From assembly GCA_010093705.1 (NCBI GenBank), contig MU006122.1:30434-94433 (forward strand): a DNA stretch of 64,000 nucleotides. The letters run 5' to 3'. This DNA comes from Patellaria atrata CBS 101060 (taxonomy: Eukaryota; Ascomycota; Dothideomycetes; Patellariales; Patellariaceae). The notes below the pieces were generated by a model that was given only the letters and a program-made list of their open reading frames with translations, was not told the origin of the DNA and did no database searches. The translations under genes and the position numbers were made by a program. Below are positions 48,033 to 58,661 of the stretch, piece after piece. The first letter of the stretch is position 1, and the number at the start of each line of letters is the position of its first letter.

Positions 48033-49123
48033 TACACAATATTGGACGAGAGTATGTAAACTGCGTAAAGTCATAGACCTTAGATAAATTTAAGCTAATA
48101 TTGGTAAACTTTTTATGGATCAGGGGTAGCCTTTAATCCAACTGATGACGCACCACTTCTGTATAGCAAATTTCGACTCCCAACATGCTGTAATCACAGT
48201 AACTTTCCCCCCTTGAAACTTTAAGCATAACAAAGTATCACCTAATGCCGATTACTTTTGCTTTATGACATTGCAATTGTGCGGTGCTAACCTCGGCAAG
48301 CAAGCAAACATGGTGAGGGAGAGATGGAGATGACTTTTGCCTGTAACGGGCCTGAACCGGCGTCGAGGGGATGCATCATGGGCGTCACGCTGTCACCGCT
48401 TGCTAAATTGCTGTAATTTCTTATCACTTTTCTTCAACTGCATAGCTATTAGTCCGTTTCCCCTAGCACGATATTTATATCTTTCTTTGACGTTCAAATG
48501 GCGGATTTACCTAGTCTAACCCCGCGATATACTGTTGTTCCCGTCATAATCGACAGATACCTAGACCGTATTCCCAACGCCACAGCTAATGGAAAGGATT
48601 AGCATTTCTTTAACTTTCCTGACCGGTGTGTCCCTCCCCATGCTAAGAACAGAATTGGCCGTAAAATGCTTTCCTCAATACCTATAGCAGTCGTATATAT
48701 TAAGCGGTTTACCGCTTGAAGTCTTCCGTTCGTTAACCTTTATTTTTTTTTCTGTTTCGGCGCCACCCTTTGCAAAAACATACCCATATTTTCGAGTTCT
48801 ACTTCTCTTAAATACTCTCTCTCGTCTAGTGATATATAGACGGTAAAACTACTCGTTCAACAGCCAGCGGTTGACTTTCATTTATATTCTCCTATTCATC
48901 ACTTTGATTAGCCTCACTAAGAGGGATTGAATCGGATAACTTGATGGAAACACCAGAATGCTGACATACAAGAGCCTCTTCTACTCTATCAGAGCGGAAT
49001 AAACCCACAACTCCACAGCTTCATAGACTATTCTCGGGCGCTCACTTAGACGATCAGTCAATCTACCATGATGATCTTCATGACGGAGATATTGAAGCCA
49101 ATTCGGAAAGAGAGAGTGAAAGT
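48033..49123. promoter_or_regulatory. Upstream region of the MFS transporter gene
   Basis: 1.1 kb. No separate gene recognised. The transporter's frame is open upstream of its ATG back to a TGA at about 48959; an ATG at 48944 in the same frame lies just beyond that stop (see findings). Confidence 0.5.
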
Positions 49124-50744
49124 ATGAAGAGAGATAGCAATGACTCTGGAAGCGAAGCAGATTCCGCTGAAGAGGAGAAGAATTCCAAAGCAGAACTAGA
49201 AGTTAGGGATGGCATTGCAGATGAGCATGATGTCGAAGCCCTTCCAACACACTTGGAAGAGAAGCACACGAATGGGTCAATAAAAGATCCCAACCTTGTG
49301 ACCTGGGAATCCCCCGAGGATCCAGCAAATCCAAAGAACTGGCCCATGAAACGTAAATGGGCTGCCACCTTTATCGTTTCTGCATTTACCTTCATTTCCC
49401 CTGTCTCGTCTTCCATGGTGGCTCCCGCTTTGAATTCAGTAGGCACAGATTTTGGGATACATAACGAGATTGAGATAGCTATGGTATTATCAATATTCGT
49501 CCTTGCGTACGCGATTGGACCTCTCATACTAGGTCCTTTATCTGAGATATATGGCCGAATTGTAATTCTCCAGCTCGCGAATTTATTTTACCTGGCATTT
49601 AACATCGGATGTGGCTTTGCGACCTCAAAAGGGCAAATGATGGCTTTCAGATTTTTGAGTGGACTCGGTGGCAGCGCGCTCCTGGCTATTGGCGGGGGCG
49701 TTTTATCGGATTGTTGGACAGCGGATCAAAGAGGAAAAGCTGTTGGAATATACAGTCTGGCACCATTACTGGGTCCCGCAGCGGGTAGGCTCTACCTAAG
49801 CCATCTCCTGACTATTTGCTAACCTTTATGTAATAGGACCGGTCGCCGGCGGCTTTATCACTGAAAATACGACCTGGCGCTGGGTATTCTGGGCAACGTC
49901 CATTTTAGATGCTGCTATACAGATTGCTGGCCTTTTCTTCCTCCAGGAAACGTATGCTCCCACACTCTTGGAGAGAAAGGCGCAGAGACTTCGTAAAGAG
50001 ACTGGAAACAATGCTCTACATACTGAGTACGATAACAAGAATAAGGCACTCTCAAAAATTCTCAGCACAGCCCTAGTCCGTCCGTTTCGCCTTCTCGGGA
50101 CCCAACCGATCGTTCAGGTTCTAGCGGTGTACATGGGCTATCTGTACGGCACCATGTACCTTGTACTTTCCACCTTTCCTGCACTCTGGGAGATACGTTA
50201 CGGCGAGTCAATCGACATTGGAGGTCTCAACTACATTTCCTTGGGTCTCGGTTTCTTCATGGGCGCTCAGATTACAGCCCCGCTCAACGATATCATCTAT
50301 CGAAGGCTAAAAAAGCGGAACAACAACATTGGGAGACCAGAATTCCGCGTACCGCTCATGGTGCCTGCCGCATTCATGGTTCCCGTTGGTATATTTTGGT
50401 ATAGCTGGAGTGCTCAGGTAAAAATACACTGGATCATGCCTAATATTGGTGCGTTTATCTTCGCCGCGGGATCTATTGTTGGGTTCCAGGGCATCCAGAC
50501 ATACCTTGTGGATGCATATACCAGATTCGCGGCATCTGCAGTTGCTGCGGCGACAGTGTTAAGATCCATAGCTGGATTTAGCTTCCCATTATTCGCGCCA
50601 AACATGTACAAGGCGCTGGATTATGGATGGGGGGGTAGTGTGTTGGGTTTCTGTGCAATCGTATTGGGCGTTCCTGCACCTTTCTTGCTCTGGATGTTTG
50701 GAGAAAAGTTAAGGGGGAAGAGCAAGTTCGCTGCTGGCTCTTGA
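49124..50744 (+). CDS. MFS transporter, DHA1 drug:H+ antiporter family
   Basis: Two exons (49124-49784 and 49837-50744) give 522 residues. After an acidic Ser-rich cytosolic N-terminus comes the family lead-in LVTWESPEDPANPKNWPMKR, then twelve hydrophobic segments. MFS motif A is visible as LGPLSEIYGR between spans 2 and 3, and a motif C-like Gly-rich stretch (LAPLLGPAAGPVAGGF) is formed across the intron. The ending LLWMFGEKLRGKSKFA is typical. Relatives export toxins and fungicides or take up polyamines; the plasma membrane is the expected location. The substrate cannot be told from sequence. The true start may lie further upstream, because the in-frame sequence before the chosen ATG is coding-like. 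Confidence 0.92.
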
Positions 50745-51124
50745 ATATCAATCTTCGTCTCCTATCCTGTTTTGACACTGTGAGGTAATGTTTCTTCTGA
50801 AGGCCAAGTTACCTATTGGCCAATAACCTATCACACCTCTCTCGATAGATGCATCCCAATCTAAATGATCGGGTCTGGTGGGTGTGGAAGTACGGTAAGG
50901 CATCGAAGCATCATTACAAGATACGCAGTATTGTCTCCGTCATCAATAACACGATGGTGGCTTGTATATAGTTCCAATATGATGTATGATATGCAAGTGG
51001 AAAATAAAAGTTATCAAGGACTTGGCCTGATCTCATTGGTTTATATTGTCATCCTAACAAGTCAGCATGGTTTTCCGAACTTTACCCGTCTATTACCTGT
51101 AAATCGCCAGAAATTTAAATAGAT
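50745..51124. other. Intergenic between MFS gene and SCO1
   Basis: 380 bp with nothing recognised beyond a likely MFS 3' end and SCO1 promoter. Confidence 0.5.
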
Positions 51125-52415
51125 ATGTTTACATTGTCTGAACTCTCAAACTTCATCCATTCACACACCTTCGCTCACCGAATTCTTCCCACGATGGTAA
51201 GCTTCAATCCCCCAAACGCAAGGGTATTGACGATGAGGCTCCGGTGTTGGTCTAGTCCTCAATGCGAGCGGATAACATCTGGGTATTCAACTACACCAAC
51301 GACGATGACTTGCAGGTCAATACACACATCGAGAACGCTATCGCAACGACCCTTCATCACATCAGATTTTCTACCAACCGGATGCCCCCGAAATTCGACC
51401 TCCCTCCCCCAATCCTACCGCATCCTACCCCTCCGACGGCCGTTCCACGCCTCTGGACGCCACCAGGCCAAAACAATTCAGCAAACTAGATCACGAAATA
51501 GGTCCGGGGTGAGTGGCATCTGGCACAGATATGAGTCTGTGCGCATAGTGGTCAAAGGTGCGCTGACATGTGCCTCTTATTACACTCGACAGCCGTTCTC
51601 ACCACAATCAGGGATGCTCTTCCTGGCGACAGGCGTATGCATGATTGCATACTTTACAATTGAAAAGGCGCGGATGGACAGAAAACGAGTAGCCGAAGCT
51701 ACCAAGGGGATCGGGAAGCCGAAAATCGGCGGCGAGTTCAAGATGGTGGATCAGGAGGGACGACCGTTCACGAGCGAGGACATGAAGGGGAAGTATGCGC
51801 TGGTATGTATCTATAGTACCTTCGTTTACGGTAAGGGGTACACGGCATATCGACGTCAGAATTGAGTGCACACTTGGGAGCTGGGTTACCGATGGCTAAT
51901 ATGATGTTGTTTTGATGCAGGTCTACTTCGGCTTCACCCACTGCCCCGACATCTGCCCGGAAGAACTGGATAAAATGGCCGCCATGATTGACGGTGTGAA
52001 AGAGAAATGCGGGAACGTGATGCGTCCGATTTTCGTCACTTGCGACCCAGCGCGTGATACACCTCTGGTCGTAAAGCAATATCTATCAGAATTTCATCCG
52101 GATCTAATCGGATTGACGGGTAGTTATGAAGATACGAAGAACATGTGCAAGGCGTACAGAGTGTATTTCTCAACACCGCCCGAGGTAAAACCAGGTCAGG
52201 ATTATCTGGTGGATCATAGTATTTATTTTTACCTCATGGGTAAGTATATTGCGGGTTAAAATTTTTGTAAACGAGCATGAACTGACGTGATTATCGTCGT
52301 AGATCCTGAAGGCGACTTCGTCGAAGCGATAGGGAGGAACTTTTCTGCGGAGGAAGCCGTAAATGTCATCACGAACCATATCAGGGATTGGGAGGGATAT
52401 CTGGATCGGAAATAG
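51125..52415 (+). CDS. SCO1: SCO1-type copper chaperone for cytochrome c oxidase
   Basis: Four exons (51125-51508, 51593-51802, 51921-52239, 52303-52415) give 341 residues. The first exon supplies a Ser/Thr/Arg-rich mitochondrial presequence. Splicing out 84 bp at 51509-51592, a multiple of three without stop, restores KTIQQTRSRNRSG-PFSPQSG and the membrane anchor MLFLATGVCMIAYFTIE. The thioredoxin-like domain carries the copper-binding CPDIC (about C206 and C210) and the distal histidine in VDHSIYFY (about H297). Other blocks are YFGFTHCPDICPEELDKM and VTCDPARDTP. It delivers copper to the CuA site of Cox2 in the intermembrane space. The start ATG could be at an internal methionine. Confidence 0.95.
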
Positions 52416-55400
52416 TGAGGTCATTGCGATCACCGCGAGATCAAGACGTATTATACAGAACCGATTAGTGCCAACAAATTCCGTTCACTAATCTGGAAGC
52501 AATATTGGCGCGATTATTAGGGTCATTTCCACCACAACGCTACTCAGCTATCTGTATCGTCGATTATTGTACATATTATTGTATTAAAGACATATTTTTA
52601 TTCAACTTACTTTTGGAAGTTCATTCAGCTTGTAACCGAATAGGTATACTAGCTATACTGACCGACCAAATCTTTCTTCGGTACCAGCGGCATTTGAGGT
52701 ACTTCCTTAGACTTGTTCAGTCCAAGTCCCTGGTACTTTGTAGAATCCTCGACAGTGGGTCCAGGTGCAAATAGGGCAACAAGCCATGCTTACAGGAACC
52801 AACAAGCAATCATTGGCAAGCTTGAAGAGCTTCTAGAATTTCGACTAAGTGAGATGGGGCAAGATGCTTGATGGGCTTGGATTAGGCCCCGCTGTGGATG
52901 TATGTAAGACATCGTACCTATACCCTTGTTTGAAGATCCGCTCGGACGGGTACTGTATAAAGTTTCTTCTGTTTGTTTACTTGGAAAGGTTTGATATTGT
53001 GATGACGAAGAAAGAAGAACGGTGGAAACGATTACGAGAACGATCTCACAATCGGGTACGTTACCTAGATGATGATACGAAGCAACCCAAGCGGTTCTTT
53101 GTGAACTACTTATGGGGTTTGCTATGCACATGTACCTTTCCATATCCGGAGCTAGATTGCCCGAGGCAAAAGACGGAAGATAGTACCATGATCAAGAGAA
53201 CACTGGATCAAGAAACAGGCCGAGGGAAACTCAGTCTAGCTGAATATTCAGAATACGGTGCCGCTCGGATCTCCCTCTGTTGTACTGTACAATGGATAGA
53301 ACCTGCTATATCGGGAAGGCAATAGTGAATGGACTGATAGTAGGACTTAGGAAAGATATCGCGTGAGCGAACAAGTACCAACCTTGAAATAATTGGAGAA
53401 TAATAATAATAGATATATGCTAATAAGGTACTAAGCTACCGTGATTTTTGACGCTATGGGGTGGGCCGTCGTGGCGGCTTGCGCTCAACTAAAGTATTTC
53501 GTCCACCGGACAATAAAGTAGTGTCGAAGTTAATACTGACAACAATTATTAAAAGAAGATAGGGAAAAGTACAGTAGATGAGAGGAATAATAGAACTATG
53601 GTGCAAGGGGCGTCAACGTCGAGTGGAACTTTTTAAGCCTTGGTTCAAGATCATCGGTAGAACTACAGTATCTTTGAATAGCGGCGACGGAACGGGGGAT
53701 ATTCTACTGGTGGTCTGATGATAGGAAAGGGTATGAAAGACTTTGTAGGGTGCAAGGCAAGGGTACATGATTTACAGGATGAGGCGTGGATGAGGTGGAA
53801 TAGTTCTAAACAAATCGGAGGGGATTTTAGGGAGTCGGGGGAGAGTCTGACGGGAGCAGATGAGAGTAAGGTAAGGTATCAATTGATCACCTTCCCCATC
53901 GGGACTTGTACTCCATCATGGGATTGTCGGCATGTTGATTGGGTGCATAGTAATAAAAATCATCGCCAAAACTGACCGGGAGGGGCCCTTGATTGCATCC
54001 ATCCAGATCAAAAGACTTGTCGGTAGAGGATGCATCTCTGCTAAATATTATTGCGGGGGAAGTGATGAACATACCGTTATCATGGTAATCCGGTCCGTCT
54101 TTACTCCTACTCAAAATGATGGACCTAATGTGGAATGGAAGGTAACGTCATCTATAAAATACTAAAGAGTTACCTTCAAGCTTCTTAAAGGTTCAAAGAG
54201 GAAGCGACGATGACGTTGAATTGGTTCGAGCGTGCTTAAAGAAAGAGCGTTGCCAGTTGCAACTTCCACCGTCATCTTGGCCACCAAAAAACAACCACGG
54301 AAAGCGCCGAGTGCGGACAAAGTTGTACCGAGGCAACAACCTAAAGCTTATAATCATGGGTAGTGATCGAGCATCTTATGGATGATCCCAAAACCTATCA
54401 CCATGTTTCCAAGATATTCCTAAAATGCATAATCGCAAGTAAGCTTCCGGTACAAGCTCTCTTCTACAAGATAAGGTGTGCCACTTTGGTCCTTCCAGCC
54501 AAGGAGTCTTTGGGGCGCGTTTAGAACTAGTTCTAAGGTTCGCTAGACTGCTCAATTCAAGAACTAATAACCATACCAACGATACAATTATACCGTCTAC
54601 CTCAGTACAACTACTGTAACTTACAGTACCTTATATTACCTTAGAATTCGGAGGTGGACTTTATCAAATGTAATACTGTATCTACTTCATCATTGGTCGA
54701 TTATAGTAAATAACCGCCACTACTGTACGGTATTATGCAGGCCCGCCCACCACACCGAACCTGGCTAGGTACTGATAAAGGTACTAGGCTTTTACTCTGA
54801 CAATGTGTTACTACCCCACTGATATCCAGCTCCTAAACACCATTCTCAATGTAGGTATTTGCCCGCGACACAGATCACACGAAGGAATCTCAAGGTGAAC
54901 AACCTTTCACCAGAACATCAATCTCCCCTTGACCTCTTGCCGATTTCACGTACGTTCGCCGATCCTTCCGTCACCCAAGCCCATGCCGCACCCCATAACC
55001 ATGCGTGCTCTGCTAAAGGCTGCCAGGAGTGGCAGGCGATTATCTTTCTAGACGACCTTTCTATGCAGGCATGGAAATAAATGCCACCGATAGCGATTAT
55101 CATGGGTTTATCTCGATCCTTTATCCATACAAAGTATTCTTTTACCCCGTTCATATCCTGGGTCAATCACTTTCACCGGGCCAATATACGGGAGTACGAG
55201 TACTGTAACTTGTTCTTTGATGACCCGGATCTACCTTGGTGATTAGGCAAGATCCCTGTTGAGCGTGATAGCTCAGGTCTGGTACGAGTACCCAGGGTAA
55301 GCGTGGTAGGGTATGTATACATTAACTAATTGCACAAAACGGAGTTTGATTACTTGGTTACCGTCCAAGAGGGTACGAAGATATGACCAGCTTTGCCATA

Positions 55401-55559
55401 CCCACGGTATGACTATATTACGGACCCTTCACCCCCCTCCCCCAACTGCACGCTTTTGACCCTTGAATTCATCTGCCAGTCTTTGAACTGCAGTATTTCT
55501 TTTAAACTTCTTTTCGTTTCTCTTTGCTGAAGGGGAAACTTCTTCAAGCTTTGTTCAAA
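52416..55559. other. 3.1-kb gene-poor interval between SCO1 and the OPT gene
   Basis: No supportable gene. A 158-codon ORF at 52849-53325 overlaps a 117-codon antisense ORF and shows no domain. The interval is rich in GTAC/TACTGTAC-like palindromes (53284, 53569, 54600-54730). ORFs around 53718-54165 and 54859-55080 are under 90 codons and featureless. Confidence 0.5.
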
Positions 55560-58020
55560 ATGAACGATGCAACTGAGGTTGCGGTGAACCCCATGGGTTT
55601 CATCAACCCTCACGTGTGAGTAGATTCTATTACCAGCAAGCTTTTCAGTACCGTTCGTGATGGCGAATAATTACTATGGCAAGCTGACGTCAATAGTCCA
55701 CCAACTACGCAGAAGGAGAATACGTTCAGAACGGATGACTCCAAAGAGTTTGTAAGAGCTTCTATCGAGAAGAGGGGAAGTGTAGAGGTGAACTTGGATG
55801 AGGCGCACGAGGAGAACTTCTTGCTCGATCCTTATCATCCATTCCACGGTCTCCCGGAGGAAAAGCACAGAATCGTCACCATCCGAGCAATCGTCGTTGG
55901 TATCATTTGCGGCGCTCTCGTCAATGCCTCCAACGTTTATCTGGGATTGAAATCCGGGTGGACCTTTTCGGCCAACTTATTCGGCGTAAGTAAATCACCA
56001 TACCCGTAAGAAATCCTCATGGGTGCTCATAAATATGCGTAGGCCATCGTAGGATTTGCTGTGATCAAAACATGCTCTAGGACTTTCGCCGAGAACTTCC
56101 CTATCCTTGGAGGAGACTTCGGTCCCCGCGAAAACAACATCGTTCAAACAGCTGCGACAGCCGCTGGTGGCATGTCCAATGTCTTCGTCTCCGCCCTTCC
56201 CGCTCTTTACCAACTTGAACTCATGAACACTCCCAAGGCAGATTTCTGGCGCATCGTCTCCTTCACCGCTGTTGGAGGTTACTTCGGTTTCTTCTTCTCC
56301 ACTCCTCTTCGGAAGTTCTTCATCATCTACGTCGCTCGAGAATTGAACCTGATCTTCCCCACCGCATCTGCGACTGCCATGACTATTCGTAGTATGCACG
56401 AGGCCGTCAATGGTGAAGCCGTTGCGAAACTCAAGATGAGGGCACTTGGAGGGTCTTTCGTTGCCGCTTTCCTCTTACGAGTGGTATCGCAGTACGCTGT
56501 CGGTATCCTCTGGGATTGGCACATCTTCACATGGTTCTACATCTGGGGTAACTATAACAACAAGGCCATATATTTCGAGAACTGGTATTGGTATCTCGAA
56601 TTCACCCCTGCTTTTATTGGTTCCGGTATGCTCGTCGGTCTCAACGTCTCTATTTCCTTCTTTATGGGATCGGTCATCGCCTGGGGTATAATCGGCCCGA
56701 TTCTCGTCCAGACGGGAACCGCCTTCGGCATGTCTCCCTTAGAAGGAGACCCTAAGTGGGGTGAATGGGTTAGCTACGGTTCTCTGGGTTTGGCCTTCTC
56801 AAATAAGGAGCACCCATCACCTCGTTTCTGGCTTCTGTGGCCTGGTGTCCTTTGCATGATTGCAGTATCCTTCACCGAACTTTTCCTACAGTGGCGTGTC
56901 ATCATCTACGCTGGAAAGGCGCTTTGGCGAGGAGTCTGCAAAGGTATCTTTATCACTGGCCGTAGGTTTGGACAGGAATACCTTTGGTTCCAGAGGCGAG
57001 GCGAGCAAAAGGAAGATGACATGGTCGAGGATCCTGCCGTTCCTGAGGAGCTTGTCAAAATGTGGATGTGGCTTCCTGGCCTGCTTGCTACCATTATCTG
57101 CATCTGTGTCGTTTTGGGCGTTCAATATGGTATGCCTGTTGGCGAGTCGCTTCTCTCTGTTTTCCTTGCTTTCTTCTTCTCCTTCCTTGCCGTACAGTGC
57201 ACTGGTGTCACCGGTGAGTTCCCTCCGACAACCTTACGTTATGGGTTCTCTCTAATATGCATTAGATATCACTCCTCTCACCGCCGCTTCCAAGGCGTCC
57301 CAAATCGTGCTCGGCGGTGCCACGAAATCTGAAGGTTGGGAGATCTCCAAAGCTCAACGCCTGAACTTGCTCGGTGGTGCAGTTGCAAACATCGGTGCGA
57401 ATCAAGCTACCGACCTTGTCGCCGATTTTCGTGTCGGTTTCCTCCTCCGCACACCTCCCAACCAGCAATGGTTGGCTCAGGGTATTGGTACCATTTGCGC
57501 TGTCTTCCTTGCTCCAGCCATGTTCATGCTCTTCGCCGAGGCGTATCCTTGCGTTATCGATTTGAACGTCGAGAAATGTCAGTTCGCTCTACCCTCAGTT
57601 GCTGCATGGCGTGCAACCGCTGTCGCTGTCACGGATCCCAACTTCCCCGTCCCCACCTCATCTGGTATTTTCGCCATCGTCTTCGCCTGCTTCGGCTCTT
57701 TCCTCGTCTTCGTCCGCCACTTCGTGTGGGTAGGCAAGTGGGAATTTATGAGGAAATATCACCCGAACATGATGTGCATTGCCCTCGCTTTCACCATCAA
57801 CGCTTCTGTGTATGGTTCCGCCATGTGCATGGGTTCGTTTGCTGCTTGGATCTGGGCTAAGAAGGCACCTGCCAGCTTCGATGTCTACGGTTATGCGGTC
57901 GCCGCTGGTTTGATCGCCGGTGAGGGCATTGGTGGTGTCATCAATGCTATCTTCCAGGTTGCAGGTATCGCAGGTGATAAATACGGTACTCAAGTTGCCT
58001 GCCCTGGTGATTCGTGCTAG
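55560..58020 (+). CDS. Oligopeptide transporter family (OPT) membrane protein
   Basis: Four exons (55560-55615, 55697-55985, 56043-57213, 57266-58020) give 756 residues. After about 90 hydrophilic residues come many hydrophobic spans (about 14-16), beginning TIRAIVVGIICGALVNASNV, YLGLKSGWTFSANLFG. Typical OPT stretches are TFAENFPILGGDFGPRENNI, QTAATAAGGMSNVFVSALPA and VTDPNFPVPTSSGIFAIVFA. The gene resembles fungal OPT proteins of the YGL114W/YSL-like branch (PF03169). These import small peptides, glutathione or metal chelates; substrate is not predicted. The spliced-out stretch at 57214-57265 rejoins TGVTG-DITPLTAA. Codon use appears more GC3-biased than neighbours, which may mean high expression. 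Confidence 0.93.
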
Positions 58021-58661
58021 ACGGAAGAAGTGGTAATTTAGTTTGTAATTTTTATATGAGGGAATAACTATTCATGTTCATGAGCTGGTTGTACGATCTA
58101 GCGTTTTTAGGGATATTTGGATGATACCCTCTCTTTTACGCAGATATAAAAGGGAATCCACACATCAATCGTTCATTCCGCTTTCTGGATCTCGAACGAG
58201 AACCGTATGAACTATCTACATAAAATCTCTTGGTCCGTATGGATGACGTGTTGAAGTGACAGTTTGAAATCCCCTTATAGCGGTTGAATTCAACATTTCC
58301 TCAAAAAAAAGGTTAGTTCTTGTCTAGCACGTCTGGGAAGGAAAAGCGACGACTTCCTCATCACGAGTCTTTGTTGACCTTGTTTCTCCAAAATTAATAA
58401 GCTGAGCCACGAACTTGATGTACAGAACAGGGGGAACTAACAAGGCAAGCTCCTTGCGCATCCTGTTATAGTAGAACTACTGTACATCACATGCCTACCT
58501 GCCTCGCCAAATGACGCAGCGGGGCGCAATGCGAAGATCATGGTGAAGCATCAAAGTTTGAGTATGGGCGCGTACAAAACTACAAAGTACCAACTAATAA
58601 TATCTTTTATCCTTCAAACGAAAGCGAAACCCTTTTCATTTAGTCCACCAGGCCGTCCGGA
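58021..58661. other. Intergenic between OPT gene and the proline-rich protein gene
   Basis: 641 bp; OPT 3' end and the next promoter. A TACTGTAC palindrome occurs near 58480. No gene recognised. Confidence 0.5.

Noticed and set aside
52849-53325. 158-codon plus-strand ORF downstream of SCO1
   Set aside because: No domain, an antisense ORF of similar length overlaps, and no intron-exon signals support it.
57336-57860. 174-codon alternative-frame ORF within the OPT gene
   Set aside because: Arg/Cys-rich frame-shifted reading of a clearly coding membrane protein.
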